Below are positions 44,155 to 52,129 of a stretch of DNA of 64,000 nt, one piece after another; within the stretch, counting starts at the first letter, position 1; each line of letters starts with the position of its first letter. A program made the translations under genes and the position numbers. The DNA lies in contig NZ_CP095552.1 in the NCBI RefSeq assembly GCF_023078355.1, forward strand, positions 1,178,001 to 1,242,000, given 5' to 3'. The notes beneath the pieces are model-generated. The model saw nothing but the letters and a program-made list of their open reading frames with translations. It did no database searches and was not told the origin of the DNA. Source of the stretch: Gordonia hongkongensis. GTDB lineage: Bacteria; Actinomycetota; Actinomycetes; Mycobacteriales; Mycobacteriaceae.

Positions 44155-45177
44155 ATGGCCGATCTGATCTGCGCATCCTCGCTCAGTCAGTTACCCGAGC
44201 TGATTGCCGAACACAATGGCGATGCCCGCGCGATCCTCGGCCGCGTCGGCATCGACCCGGCCGTCGTCGGCGCGTACGACCGGTTCGTCCCGTTCACCGC
44301 TCTGTCGACGGTCATCGGTTTGTGCGCGGCCGAGTTCGACGTCCCCGACTTCGGGCTGCGCCTCGCCGCCCGGCAGGACCCCGACATCCTCGGCCCGGTC
44401 GCGATCGCCGCCCGCAACGCCGAGACCGTCGGCGACTCGTTTCGACAGGTCTCGGCCTTCGCGCACGTGTACAGCCCGGCCATCACCGCCCAGATGCACT
44501 ACGGCGAGCGGGAGGTCGCCTACGAGTTCGATACCGTGCTGCAGCGTGTGCCGTACCGACCGCACGTCGTCGAACTCGCGATGGGCGTCACCCGGTCGAC
44601 GTTCGCGATGACGCTGGGCCACGGCTTCCGCGCGAACCGGATCACCTTGGCGCACCCGGCGATGTCCGAGCCGCGCGTCTACACCGACTATTTCGGTTGC
44701 CCGGTCGAGTTCGAGGCGCCGGCCAACCTGGTGGTCTTCCCGCGCGGGGTGATGCAGCAGACGTTGCGGCGGGTCGACCCCCTGGCCTACGACGTGGCCA
44801 TCCGATTCATGACCGGACACGATCGCGAGAGGGCCTTCGGCGAGGCGGTCTCGGCGCTGATCGTGCGCGCCCTGCCGGCGGGGGCGGCCACGCTGGAGGC
44901 GGTGTCGAAGCTGCTGATGATGCACCCGCGTGCGGTGCAGCGGGGTCTGGCCGACGAGGGCGCGACGTTCGAGCAACTCGTCGACGACGCGCGCCGCGAC
45001 CTCGCCGTCTCACTGCTGTCGAATCGGGGTGTCCCGCTGGCGGCGGTGGCGCGGCAGATCGGATACTCCGAGCAGAGCACGCTGACCCGCAGTTGCCGAC
45101 GCTGGTTCGGCGTGCCGCCGCTGGCGAAGCGCCGCGAGCTGACTGCCCCGGGCCAGGACTTGTCCCGAGATCTCTAG
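44155..45177 (+). CDS. AraC-family regulator with arabinose-binding-like sensor domain
   Basis: The protein has 340 residues from ATG 44155; TTG 44119 is in frame upstream. The N-terminal 200 residues form the sensor domain seen in OruR/ArgR-type regulators (GDARAILGRVGIDPAVVGAY ... VYSPAITAQMHYGEREVAYE). The C-terminus has the AraC double helix-turn-helix (VPLAAVARQIGYSEQSTLTRSCRRWFG). It is divergent from the aldehyde dehydrogenase gene with 116 bases between, so it probably controls the catabolic run on the other strand. Two TTGACA words (44119, 44140) lie in or near this gap. Confidence 0.88.
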   Translation: MADLICASSLSQLPELIAEHNGDARAILGRVGIDPAVVGAYDRFVPFTALSTVIGLCAAEFDVPDFGLRLAARQDPDILGPVAIAARNAETVGDSFRQVSAFAHVYSPAITAQMHYGEREVAYEFDTVLQRVPYRPHVVELAMGVTRSTFAMTLGHGFRANRITLAHPAMSEPRVYTDYFGCPVEFEAPANLVVFPRGVMQQTLRRVDPLAYDVAIRFMTGHDRERAFGEAVSALIVRALPAGAATLEAVSKLLMMHPRAVQRGLADEGATFEQLVDDARRDLAVSLLSNRGVPLAAVARQIGYSEQSTLTRSCRRWFGVPPLAKRRELTAPGQDLSRDL

Positions 45178-46442
45178 GAGTCGTCGCTGTCCGGGGTGTC
45201 GTCGCTGTCCGGGATGTCGTCGCCATCCGAGAAGTCGTCGTCAGCCGAAGCGTCGTCCAGGAGGCCTTCGGGGTCTTCGATGCGGACGTCGTAGTCGTCA
45301 CCGAGGCGGCGGGCCACCTCGCCGATCAGCCGTCGGGCGGCGTCGTCCATTACGCGGACATGGGTCAGATCGAGGACGACGGCGTCGGTGTCGAAGCCTT
45401 CGCACGCACGGCTGGCGAGGATTTCCGCACCCGCGAAGCGCACGTCGCCCTGCAGTTCGACGACTGTCGTGCCGTCGTGTTCGGTCACCGATCGCAGCGC
45501 GGGCCGACCGGTGGGGGCCACGTGCATCATGTGCAGTTCCATGACGCGCGACAGCCGTTCGAAAACGGCGACGCCGCGCACGCTGTTGCCCTGTCTGTCG
45601 AGCTGCGGCGACCACACCGCGAGCCCTACCTGGCCGGGCAATACGCCCAGGATCGCGCCGCTGACACCGCTTTTCGCGGGGATTCCGACCGTCGCCATCC
45701 AGCTGCCGCTGCCGTCGTACATGCCGCACGTGGCCATGACCGACAGGACGTGCCGGGTGATCCAGCCTTCCAGGAGGCGCTCGTCGTCGCCGGTCGACAG
45801 TCCGCCGTTGGCGAGTACCGACCCCATGACGACGGCGAGGTCGCGGCAGGAGACCCGGATCGAACACTGGGCTGCGTACCCGTCGACGACCTCGTCGGGT
45901 TCGCAGTCGAGTTTGCCCGCCGAGCGCAGCAGGTAGGCCAGCGCGGTGTTGTGGTCGTCGGAGGCGAGTTCGGCGCGGTGGACCTCCTTGTCGACCGAGA
46001 CCTCGCGACCGGCGAGAGTGCTGACGAGGTCGATGACGCGGTCGACGCGTTCGTTGGGATCCGCGCCGTTGATCATCCCGTGCACGGCGACGGCGCCCGC
46101 GTTGATCAGCGCGTTGCGCGGCCGGCCGGTCTCGGCCTCGAGCGAGATCTCGTTGAAGGCGTCGCCGGACGGTTCGGTGTCGACGCGTTCGAGTACGGCG
46201 TCGAGCCCGCGGTCGCGCAGGGCGAGCGCGTAGGCCGGTACCTTGCCGATGGACTGGATGGAAAATTCGTGGTCGGCGTCGCCGGCGGTGTACACGGTGC
46301 CGTCGATGGTGGCCAGGGCGATACCGAACGACGACGGATCCGCCTGCTCGAGTTCACGATTGCCGGTCGCGACCTCACCGCCGTCGTCGTCGCGGCATTC
46401 GGAGAGTACGCGTTCGAGGTAGTCGTCGATGGGGGAGCGCAT
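45174..46442 (-). CDS. glsA: Glutaminase with C-terminal STAS domain
   Basis: The 422-residue protein starts at ATG 46442. Residues 1-305 are a beta-lactamase-fold glutaminase: the serine nucleophile is in FSIQSIGKVPAYALA (S-x-x-K), followed by RPRNALINAGAVA and AKSGVSGAILG. It should hydrolyse glutamine to glutamate and ammonia. Residues about 325-400 are a STAS/anti-sigma-antagonist-like domain (TVVELQGDVRFAGAE ... VVLDLTHVRVMDDAARRLI). Such fusions are known, and the STAS part may regulate or localise the enzyme. The last 22 residues are an acidic repeat (DSDDTPDSDDS). It overlaps the convergent regulator by 4 bases. Confidence 0.9.
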   Translation of the reverse strand: MRSPIDDYLERVLSECRDDDGGEVATGNRELEQADPSSFGIALATIDGTVYTAGDADHEFSIQSIGKVPAYALALRDRGLDAVLERVDTEPSGDAFNEISLEAETGRPRNALINAGAVAVHGMINGADPNERVDRVIDLVSTLAGREVSVDKEVHRAELASDDHNTALAYLLRSAGKLDCEPDEVVDGYAAQCSIRVSCRDLAVVMGSVLANGGLSTGDDERLLEGWITRHVLSVMATCGMYDGSGSWMATVGIPAKSGVSGAILGVLPGQVGLAVWSPQLDRQGNSVRGVAVFERLSRVMELHMMHVAPTGRPALRSVTEHDGTTVVELQGDVRFAGAEILASRACEGFDTDAVVLDLTHVRVMDDAARRLIGEVARRLGDDYDVRIEDPEGLLDDASADDDFSDGDDIPDSDDTPDSDDS

Positions 46443-46464
46443 ATCCCACGGTAGCCACCGGGGC

Positions 46465-46836
46465 TCAGTTCTGGCGGTACGGCATGTACTGCACCGACCA
46501 ATGATTGCCGTCCGGATCGTCGAAGTACACGAAGTGGCCCCACGCCTGCTCGTCGACCTCGCCCGGGTCGACGCCGGCCGCGAGCAATTGTTCGCGGGCC
46601 TCGTTGATGTCGGTGACGACGACCTGCAGACCCTTCACCGATCCCGGTTCCGCGTCGCTCAGTCCCTTGCCGAAGGCGATGGAACACGCCGACCCGGGCG
46701 GGGTCATCTGGACAAACCGGATCTCGTCGGACACGACGTGATCGTGGTCGACGTTGAATCCGATCTTGGAGTAGAAGTCTCGCGCCCGGTCGACGTCGCT
46801 GACCGGCAGGATGACGAGTTCGAGTGTCCAGTTCAC
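46465..46836 (-). CDS. VOC (glyoxalase-fold) protein
   Basis: The protein has 123 residues from GTG 46836. The first module is LELVILPVSDVDRARDFYSKIGF and the second is LQVVVTDINEAREQLLAAGV, with WGHFVYFDDPDGNHWSVQ carrying the common DPDGN motif. It is a single two-module VOC chain, probably a dimer. Substrate unknown. It lies 22 bases upstream of glsA on the same strand and may be co-transcribed with it. Confidence 0.85.
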   Translation of the reverse strand: MNWTLELVILPVSDVDRARDFYSKIGFNVDHDHVVSDEIRFVQMTPPGSACSIAFGKGLSDAEPGSVKGLQVVVTDINEAREQLLAAGVDPGEVDEQAWGHFVYFDDPDGNHWSVQYMPYRQN

Positions 46837-46970
46837 GGTGCCTCCTGGGGTTGTGGTGTGACAACAGCTTCTCAGGGCATGCGGACAGTTACGGTCCTTA
46901 TTCGGAGACGTTCGCCCGCATCCGAAAGAACCTCAGAACCGCTGCTGTGTGGGGTGCAAGCGATGCCCTC

Positions 46971-47060
46971 CCTCTGCTCCCTAATCCGAAAGAACGCCCT
47001 GCCCCCTGCTCCCTGAGCTGAGGAGCGCCCGGAGCTGGCGGAGGGCCGTCACGAAGGGTC
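46971..47060. repeat. Dispersed repeat (type B) at a gene end
   Basis: TGCTCCCTAATCCGAAAGAA is followed by CTGCTCCCTGAGCTGAGGAG, then CGCCCGGAGCTGGCGGAGGG and GTCACGAAGGGTC. It fills most of the 212-base gap between the VOC and AbiEi/DUF559-like genes. The stop codon of the latter (47049-47051) lies within the repeat. Confidence 0.85.
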
Positions 47061-47909
47061 GCCCCGTCGGCGGATGCGGTGCCGGTCGGGGCGTGTCAGC
47101 GCGCGGATCTCCTCGAGGACCTCCTCCCAGTCGTACAGCACGTCGTCGTAGGTGAGGCGCATCGTCATCCAGCGGTCGAGCATGGTCATCCGGTCCCGCC
47201 GACGGTCGTTGCGGAATGCGGCTCGGTCGGAGTGGTACGACTCGCCGTCGCACTCGATGAGCAACGAACCCGTGCGGAGATCAGCGTGTTCGCGGTCGCC
47301 GATCGACGGTTGCACCTCCACGTCGAATCCCGCGGCGATGAGCCGGAGCCGGACGAGCGACTCGGTGCCGGATTGCGAACGGGCATCACATCGGTCGAAC
47401 ATCGCCGAGACCGCACGGGTTACACGACCCATCTCGGCCTGGAGGTCCGGGATGGTCAAGTCGGTGGCGTTGAGGACCGAGTCGACCACCGCTATCCACT
47501 CCTCGGCCGGAAGGCACCGTGCGGCGCAGCCGACCGCCACGGCGATCGGGTCGACGGCCGTCGTCACGGGGAGCGGGCGGCCGAAGCCCTGGCACCACCG
47601 GAACGGGCCGCTGGCCTTCGTGGCGGACTTCGCGTGTTTGCTGAGACGAACGTGGGTCTCGTTGTGGCCCGGCGGTATCCAAAGATCCGGCAGGCCGCGC
47701 CGCTGATGGAACCGCAGCGCGCTGATGCAGGACAGCGCACCTCCGGCCGTCACCGCGGACACGACGTGGGGGTCCGCCGCGGACGTCCGCACCCAGCCGT
47801 ATCGGAGCGACGTCAGGGTCTCGGCCTTGCGCGCCTGCGCAATGGCATCGGGCGCCCAGCCCATCGCGGTCAGTTCTCTCAGCGAGTACACGCCACAATC
47901 CGAAGTCAC
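47049..47909 (-). CDS. AbiEi/DUF559-like protein
   Basis: The protein has 286 residues from GTG 47909. The N-terminus (VYSLRELTAMGWAPDAIAQA ... LRYGWVRT) is a winged-helix-like AbiEi antitoxin-type domain. The middle contains SALRFHQRRGLPDLWIPPGH. The C-terminus has a Vsr/DUF559 nuclease-like core (AGFDVEVQPSIGDREHADLR, LLIECDGESYHSDRAAFRND). The E-C-D-G motif and the following charged helices suggest a PD-(D/E)xK-type active site. No toxin partner is adjacent. The frameshifted gene at 16546-17504 belongs to the same broad family. Function unproven. Confidence 0.75.
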   Translation of the reverse strand: MTSDCGVYSLRELTAMGWAPDAIAQARKAETLTSLRYGWVRTSAADPHVVSAVTAGGALSCISALRFHQRRGLPDLWIPPGHNETHVRLSKHAKSATKASGPFRWCQGFGRPLPVTTAVDPIAVAVGCAARCLPAEEWIAVVDSVLNATDLTIPDLQAEMGRVTRAVSAMFDRCDARSQSGTESLVRLRLIAAGFDVEVQPSIGDREHADLRTGSLLIECDGESYHSDRAAFRNDRRRDRMTMLDRWMTMRLTYDDVLYDWEEVLEEIRALTRPDRHRIRRRGDPS

Positions 47910-47943
47910 ACCTGCTTTGACGCACGGAACCGGTCGGTGGTTT

Positions 47944-48268
47944 CGTCAGATCGGGCCGGGTGTGGAAAGTGTTGTCCCCGTGAGAGTCGTGGGAGGGCAA
48001 TATGCCCTTCGAGGTCGCTCATGGGGACGAGACTTTGACTCACCCCGCAGAGAACCGGACCGTGGTGCGGATATGGGTGGCTCCGGGGTGGTCACAGGCG
48101 GTAGTCGTGCCGGCTTTGGGCGTGGCCAGGCGCGACGGGCCGGTTCCTAGGCTTCGTCGGGCCGGGTGTGGAAAGTGTCGTCCCCGTGAGTGTCGTGGGA
48201 GGGCAATGTGCCCTTCGAGGTCGCTCATGGGGACGAGACTTCGGCTCACCCCGCCGAGAACCGGATGG
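47944..48268. repeat. Direct duplication, about 110 bp, period about 206 bp
   Basis: The block from TCGGGCCGGGTGTGGAAAGT through AGGGCAATATGCCCTTCGAG to CACCCCGCAGAGAACCGGA (47951-48059) recurs with few changes at 48157-48268. Copy 2 runs into the end of the AlbA_2 gene. Copy 1 lies outside any gene but still encodes the same last residues (RFSAG) on the minus strand, so it is probably a relic of duplication. A related core is found at 60965-61009. Confidence 0.85.
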
Positions 48269-49127
48269 CGGCGCGCACCTGGGCCGCGATCGCCCGTCCG
48301 GCGCCGAGCGGCCACCGGTGCATGACGTAGTCGGCGGCCGCGTCGACGGAGAGTTGACGGGTGGAGTTTCCCGCGCGCACCCAGAACTCGGGCGGGGCGT
48401 TCTTCCCGGCCCGCAGATAGACCGGCCGCGGGGACGGTGAGCACGTCACCCGGCAGACCGGGACGTCCCCCGACCCGTCGGGCCGCGCGACCGATTCGAC
48501 GGTGATGCCGACGGCCGCCGCGGTGTTCTGGCCGAGAGTGGTGGTCAGCAGATCGCGCAGCCACAGTTCGAAACGGTCGGCGTCGGGCACCTTCAGTGTG
48601 GCGAAGTCGGGTTCGAGACCGAGCGGTGTGCCGTCGTCGGCGACACCGATGAGCAGGGTGCCGCCGTCGGAATTGAGAAACGCCGACACCGTCTTGACGA
48701 TCACCTGCTCCATCCGCGGGTCTTTCTCGCCGCTGCGCAGGTTGACCCGGGCGGTCGACTTGAACTCGAGCCGATCCGATTCGCCGTCGGAGAGCAGTTG
48801 CGCGACAGGGGCATTGGATTGCCGTTGCAACCGCGCCGCGAGCAGGCCGTAGGCGCCGACCGCGACGACCGAACTGATCAGTCCCAGCACGACCGTCGTC
48901 ACGCTCCACACCCGGAGGTGTTTGTCGACGAGGCCGGCGATGTAGAGGCCGAGCGCGGTGCCGAGGATCGACAGCACCATCGCCGTCGTCGCGTCGAGGC
49001 GGGCGCGTCGGCGCAGCAACCACCTGGCGACGACGCCGAACACCCACGCGACCACCAGCACCAGTACCAGCGCGGTCGCCGTCGCCCAGACCGGTACCGC
49101 GAACTCGATTCCGCCGATCGTTCCCAC
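48246..49127 (-). CDS. Membrane protein with AlbA_2 (Schlafen-type) DNA-binding domain
   Basis: The protein has 293 residues from GTG 49127. Two or three membrane helices fill the first 95 residues (PVWATATALVLVLVVAWVFG; STVLGLISSVVAVGAYGLL-like). The remaining 200 residues hold an AlbA_2 domain: ESDRLEFKSTARVNLR, QVIVKTVSAFLNSDGGTLLIG, and VADDGTPLGLE. This domain is known in Schlafen-like proteins and ATP-binding regulators. A membrane-anchored form is unusual. The first bases upstream include TATATT, so the transcript may be leaderless. Function unknown. Confidence 0.75.
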   Translation of the reverse strand: MGTIGGIEFAVPVWATATALVLVLVVAWVFGVVARWLLRRRARLDATTAMVLSILGTALGLYIAGLVDKHLRVWSVTTVVLGLISSVVAVGAYGLLAARLQRQSNAPVAQLLSDGESDRLEFKSTARVNLRSGEKDPRMEQVIVKTVSAFLNSDGGTLLIGVADDGTPLGLEPDFATLKVPDADRFELWLRDLLTTTLGQNTAAAVGITVESVARPDGSGDVPVCRVTCSPSPRPVYLRAGKNAPPEFWVRAGNSTRQLSVDAAADYVMHRWPLGAGRAIAAQVRAAIRFSAG

Positions 49128-49185
49128 ACAGCAATATAGCCCGGAGCCTCGCTCAGCGCGGCTCCGGGCTACGGAAACGTCGAAC

Positions 49186-49473
49186 TCAGACGGCGTCGCC
49201 GCCGTCGATGCTGCCGAAGTCGCCGACCTCGACGTTGCCTTCGTCGTCGACGGCGGTGTCGAAGGTGCCGTCGCCGTCGGTGTCGGCTTCGATGATGTCG
49301 ATCTCGCCGTCGGCGTTGGTGTCGTAGGCGATGGAGTCGGCCTGGCCGTCGCCGTCGGTGTCGAGGATGGCGTCGGTGGTGCCGTCACCGTCGACGTCGG
49401 TGAGTGCGGCGTCGACGGCTCCGTCGCCATCGGTGTCGACGAGAACGGCGTCGGCGGGGATCTCGGTGCTCAT
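49186..49473 (-). CDS. Small Asp/Gly-repeat protein (calcium-loop-like)
   Basis: The protein has 95 residues from ATG 49473 after AAAGGA. It has about five repeats of the form DTDGDG-x-x-D (VDTDGDGAVDAAL, DVDGDGTTDAIL, DTDGDGQADSIA, DTNADGEIDIIE, DTDGDGTFDTAV). These resemble thrombospondin type-3 or dockerin calcium loops. No signal peptide is seen. Net charge is strongly negative. It lies between the AlbA_2 gene and the sigma-factor gene on the same strand. Calcium binding is inference. Confidence 0.75.
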   Translation of the reverse strand: MSTEIPADAVLVDTDGDGAVDAALTDVDGDGTTDAILDTDGDGQADSIAYDTNADGEIDIIEADTDGDGTFDTAVDDEGNVEVGDFGSIDGGDAV

Positions 49474-49612
49474 GGTGGGTCCTTTCGGGGTTCGGGGCGG
49501 TGGTGCCGGGGAGTTGTGAAGTGGTTCTGGTTACTTGGAGGTGAGTCTGCCCCGGTTTGTTCCCCACGGCCTCGAAGTCGCGTCGGGATCATTCGCGGGG
49601 AGTACCCCCGCG

Positions 49613-50182
49613 TCACCGGAGATCGGCGAGCAACTCCGACAGGAGGGACCGCGCGCGCGAGATGCGACTGCGCACGGTCTGCAGGCCGATGCCCTGGGCC
49701 TCGGCGATCTCGGAGTAGCTGAGCTCGCCGTAGACGCGCAGCACGAAGGTCGCCCGGTAGGCGTCTGGGACCTGCGCCAACGCTTCGGCGATCCGGTCGG
49801 ACACGACGACCTGCGCCGCGACGTCCAGATGGCTCATCGGGTCGTGGTCGGCGATGTCGTCGGCGTCGGTGCGTTTGCGGATCCGGGCGAGCGCGGCATT
49901 GGACCCGATGCGGTACAGCCAGGTCGACAGTTGCGCGTCGCCACGGAAGTTGCCGATGGCCCGCCATGCGGCGACGAGCGCGTCCTGCATGGCGTCCTCG
50001 GCGTCGTGCTGATTGCCGGTGATGCGTAAACAGATGGCCCACAGCCGGTCTCGATGTTGTTCGACGAGCGTGGTGAAGGCCGCCTGATCGCCGGAGCGGG
50101 CGCGTTCGAGGAGGTCCGCGCCAGAGGTGGATTCGTCGATCAACGACTGCACCCGCTCATCGTAGGGCCGTGCCCCGACCAT
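49613..50182 (-). CDS. ECF-type RNA polymerase sigma factor
   Basis: The 189-residue protein starts at ATG 50182. Region 2 is FTTLVEQHRDRLWAICLRIT ... DAEDAMQDALVAAWRAIGNF and region 4 is LPDAYRATFVLRVYGELSY-like with the helix-turn-helix SEIAEAQGIGLQTVRSRISR. No anti-sigma gene is adjacent; the next upstream gene codes for an acidic protein that could take such a role (inference). It lies 33 bases after that gene on the same strand. Confidence 0.92.
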   Translation of the reverse strand: MVGARPYDERVQSLIDESTSGADLLERARSGDQAAFTTLVEQHRDRLWAICLRITGNQHDAEDAMQDALVAAWRAIGNFRGDAQLSTWLYRIGSNAALARIRKRTDADDIADHDPMSHLDVAAQVVVSDRIAEALAQVPDAYRATFVLRVYGELSYSEIAEAQGIGLQTVRSRISRARSLLSELLADLR

Positions 50183-50215
50183 GGCAGCACATCGCGACTT
50201 TCGGTGCCGCGCAGC

Positions 50216-50563
50216 TCAGAAGTCGTCATCGAATGTCCCGTCTTCCACGGGATCGACGACCGGATCCCCGTCGTCGCCGAAGACGTCGTCGATGGTGTCC
50301 CCGAAGTCACCACCGATCGGATCGTTATCCCCGAAACCGGATTCCGCAGACACCTCGCCGTCGAACTCCTCGTCCGCCGGATCCGGCCCGGGTGCGGCGG
50401 TCAGGTCGGTGTCGAGTTCATACGACGGGTCGAACGCGGTTCCGACGGCTGTCTCCCACGCGCCCTCGGGCACGCTCAGCTCGCCGGGCGGGTCGGTGTC
50501 GCGCAGCCAGTCGTCGAAGCCGCTCTCCCCGGAGCCGCTGTCATCGTCAAGGTCGTCGGTCAT
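50216..50563 (-). CDS. Acidic protein of unknown function
   Basis: The protein has 115 residues from ATG 50563, nearly a third Asp or Glu, without cysteine, signal peptide or membrane helix. It reads like a disordered chain (MTDDLDDDSGSGESGFDDWL ... GDPVVDPVEDGTFDDDF). It is the first gene of the minus-strand run, followed by the sigma factor, and is divergent from the dynamin-like operon with 147 bases between. A role as partner of the sigma factor or of the GTPases is possible but not shown. Confidence 0.7.
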   Translation of the reverse strand: MTDDLDDDSGSGESGFDDWLRDTDPPGELSVPEGAWETAVGTAFDPSYELDTDLTAAPGPDPADEEFDGEVSAESGFGDNDPIGGDFGDTIDDVFGDDGDPVVDPVEDGTFDDDF

Positions 50564-50710
50564 GGTCGTTCGCCTCCGCAGGTATCTCTGTCATCCGGTC
50601 GACTGCCGGGCGCCGAGGAGTGATGGACAATTCTCGGCACGTACCTAGGAGTGTCGCCGAGCCCGGAATGTTCCCGCCGGATCGGAAGAAGTCTCGGGAG
50701 GTCAGATCTC

Positions 50711-52105
50711 GTGGAACAGCGCATGACCGTGCGTGGTCGCGTGGAGCAGTTGCTCGACGAGGTGGGCCTGCTGGCGCCGGACCCGGCGACGATTCCCGCC
50801 CTGCGGGCCCGACTCGCCGAACCGCTGACCGTCGCGCTCGTCGGACGCGTCAGCTCCGGCAAGTCGACGCTGCTCAACGCCCTCGTCGGGGACCGCGTCG
50901 CCCCGACCGACCGCGCCGAGTGCACTCGCGTCGCCGCCCTCTACGTCGAGGGAAACCCGCAGCGGGTCGAGGTCGTCGGACTCGACGGCACGGTCACCGA
51001 ACTTCCCGGACCCATGCGCGGCGAGCTCGGCCGGCCACCGGAGGAGATCGACCATGCGATCGTCCACACCCCGTCCCGGTTGTTGCGCGAGCGCTTCCGC
51101 GTCATCGATACCCCCGGCCTCTCGGGTTTCACCGACACCGCCGAGATCGCGACCCGGCGGGTGTTCGGCGGGCAGAGCAGGCTGGCCCGGCCGGACGTCG
51201 TGCTCTTCCTGCTCGACGACGCCGCGGGACCGAAGGCCGATGAGGTCGCCTTCCTGGCCGACGCCGGTGCGTCGGCGCAGAACACCGTCCTGGTGATCTC
51301 CCAGGCCGACCTCATCGCCGCCGACAACCCGATGCTCAAGGCGCAGGAGATCGCTCGCCGGGTCTGGCGACGCTTCCCGGCGATCGCGGGCGCCGTGGTC
51401 GCGGTGTCCGGGCTGATGGCCGAGGCGGGCGTCTGCGGGGTCACCGAACGTGAGACCGCCCAGATCTCGCGCCGCGGACAGCTCGAGTCCTGGGAGCTGT
51501 TGACCATCCTCGACGGCGGGATGCCCGCGCCGCCGGGGATCGACGTCGACGAACTGGGCCGGCTCGAGCAACTCGTGGGCACCTATGCGATGGACGCCGG
51601 GGGTGAGATCGCGCGGCAGGGTGCGCGGGCGTACAGCGAGTGGCTGCACCGGGTTTCGGGTATCGACGAGTTGCGGCTGGCCATCGGCCGGCGATTCCTG
51701 GCCGTCGGCGACATCCTCAAGGCACGCACGGTGCTGGCCGCGCTGCGCGAGTCGGCCTACCGCAGTCCGCGACGCGACGTCTTCCTGGAGGCGATCGACG
51801 AGGCCGAGACGTCGCCGGCGCTGCACCGGCTCCGCGAGATCGCCGCGCTCGAGGCCCTCGCCCGCTGGCAGCCCGACAGTGCACTGGTCGGCGAGCTCAA
51901 TGTCGTCGTCGCGAGTCGCGATGTGCGGGTGCTGTTGTCGTTGCCGCCGAATGCCGCACCACCGGCGATCGCGGACGCCGCGCGGCTGCGGGCCACCGAC
52001 TGCCGGTCGCGGCGGGCCTTCGCGGCGACGTCTGCCGAACGGGAGGCGTTGCTGGTGCTCGAGCAGACCTATCAGCTCGTCCGGCGCGGACTGTGGGTCA
52101 ACTGA
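50711..52105 (+). CDS. iniC: IniC-like dynamin-family GTPase
   Basis: The protein has 464 residues from GTG 50711, with GGGAGG 8 bases upstream. The G domain shows G1 GRVSSGKST, G3 DTPGLSG and a degenerate G4 SQAD. The segment RLAEPLTVALVGRVSSGKST followed by LLNALVGDRVAPTD strongly recalls mycobacterial IniC, as does DILKARTVLAALRESAY near residue 350. IniC and IniA are dynamin-like proteins induced by cell-wall inhibitors such as isoniazid and thought to remodel or repair membranes. Its gene is first in an operon with the IniA-like and Hsp70-like genes. A GGAATG...GTC pattern before it (50666-50693) may be an ECF-type promoter. Confidence 0.82.
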   Translation: MEQRMTVRGRVEQLLDEVGLLAPDPATIPALRARLAEPLTVALVGRVSSGKSTLLNALVGDRVAPTDRAECTRVAALYVEGNPQRVEVVGLDGTVTELPGPMRGELGRPPEEIDHAIVHTPSRLLRERFRVIDTPGLSGFTDTAEIATRRVFGGQSRLARPDVVLFLLDDAAGPKADEVAFLADAGASAQNTVLVISQADLIAADNPMLKAQEIARRVWRRFPAIAGAVVAVSGLMAEAGVCGVTERETAQISRRGQLESWELLTILDGGMPAPPGIDVDELGRLEQLVGTYAMDAGGEIARQGARAYSEWLHRVSGIDELRLAIGRRFLAVGDILKARTVLAALRESAYRSPRRDVFLEAIDEAETSPALHRLREIAALEALARWQPDSALVGELNVVVASRDVRVLLSLPPNAAPPAIADAARLRATDCRSRRAFAATSAEREALLVLEQTYQLVRRGLWVN

Positions 52106-52129
52106 CGTGATGGTGAAGGAGAGCAGACG

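Noticed and set aside
44322..46454. 710-codon plus-strand open frame across the AraC-type and glutaminase genes
   Set aside because: It overlaps two well-supported genes in wrong frames and has no recognisable domain.
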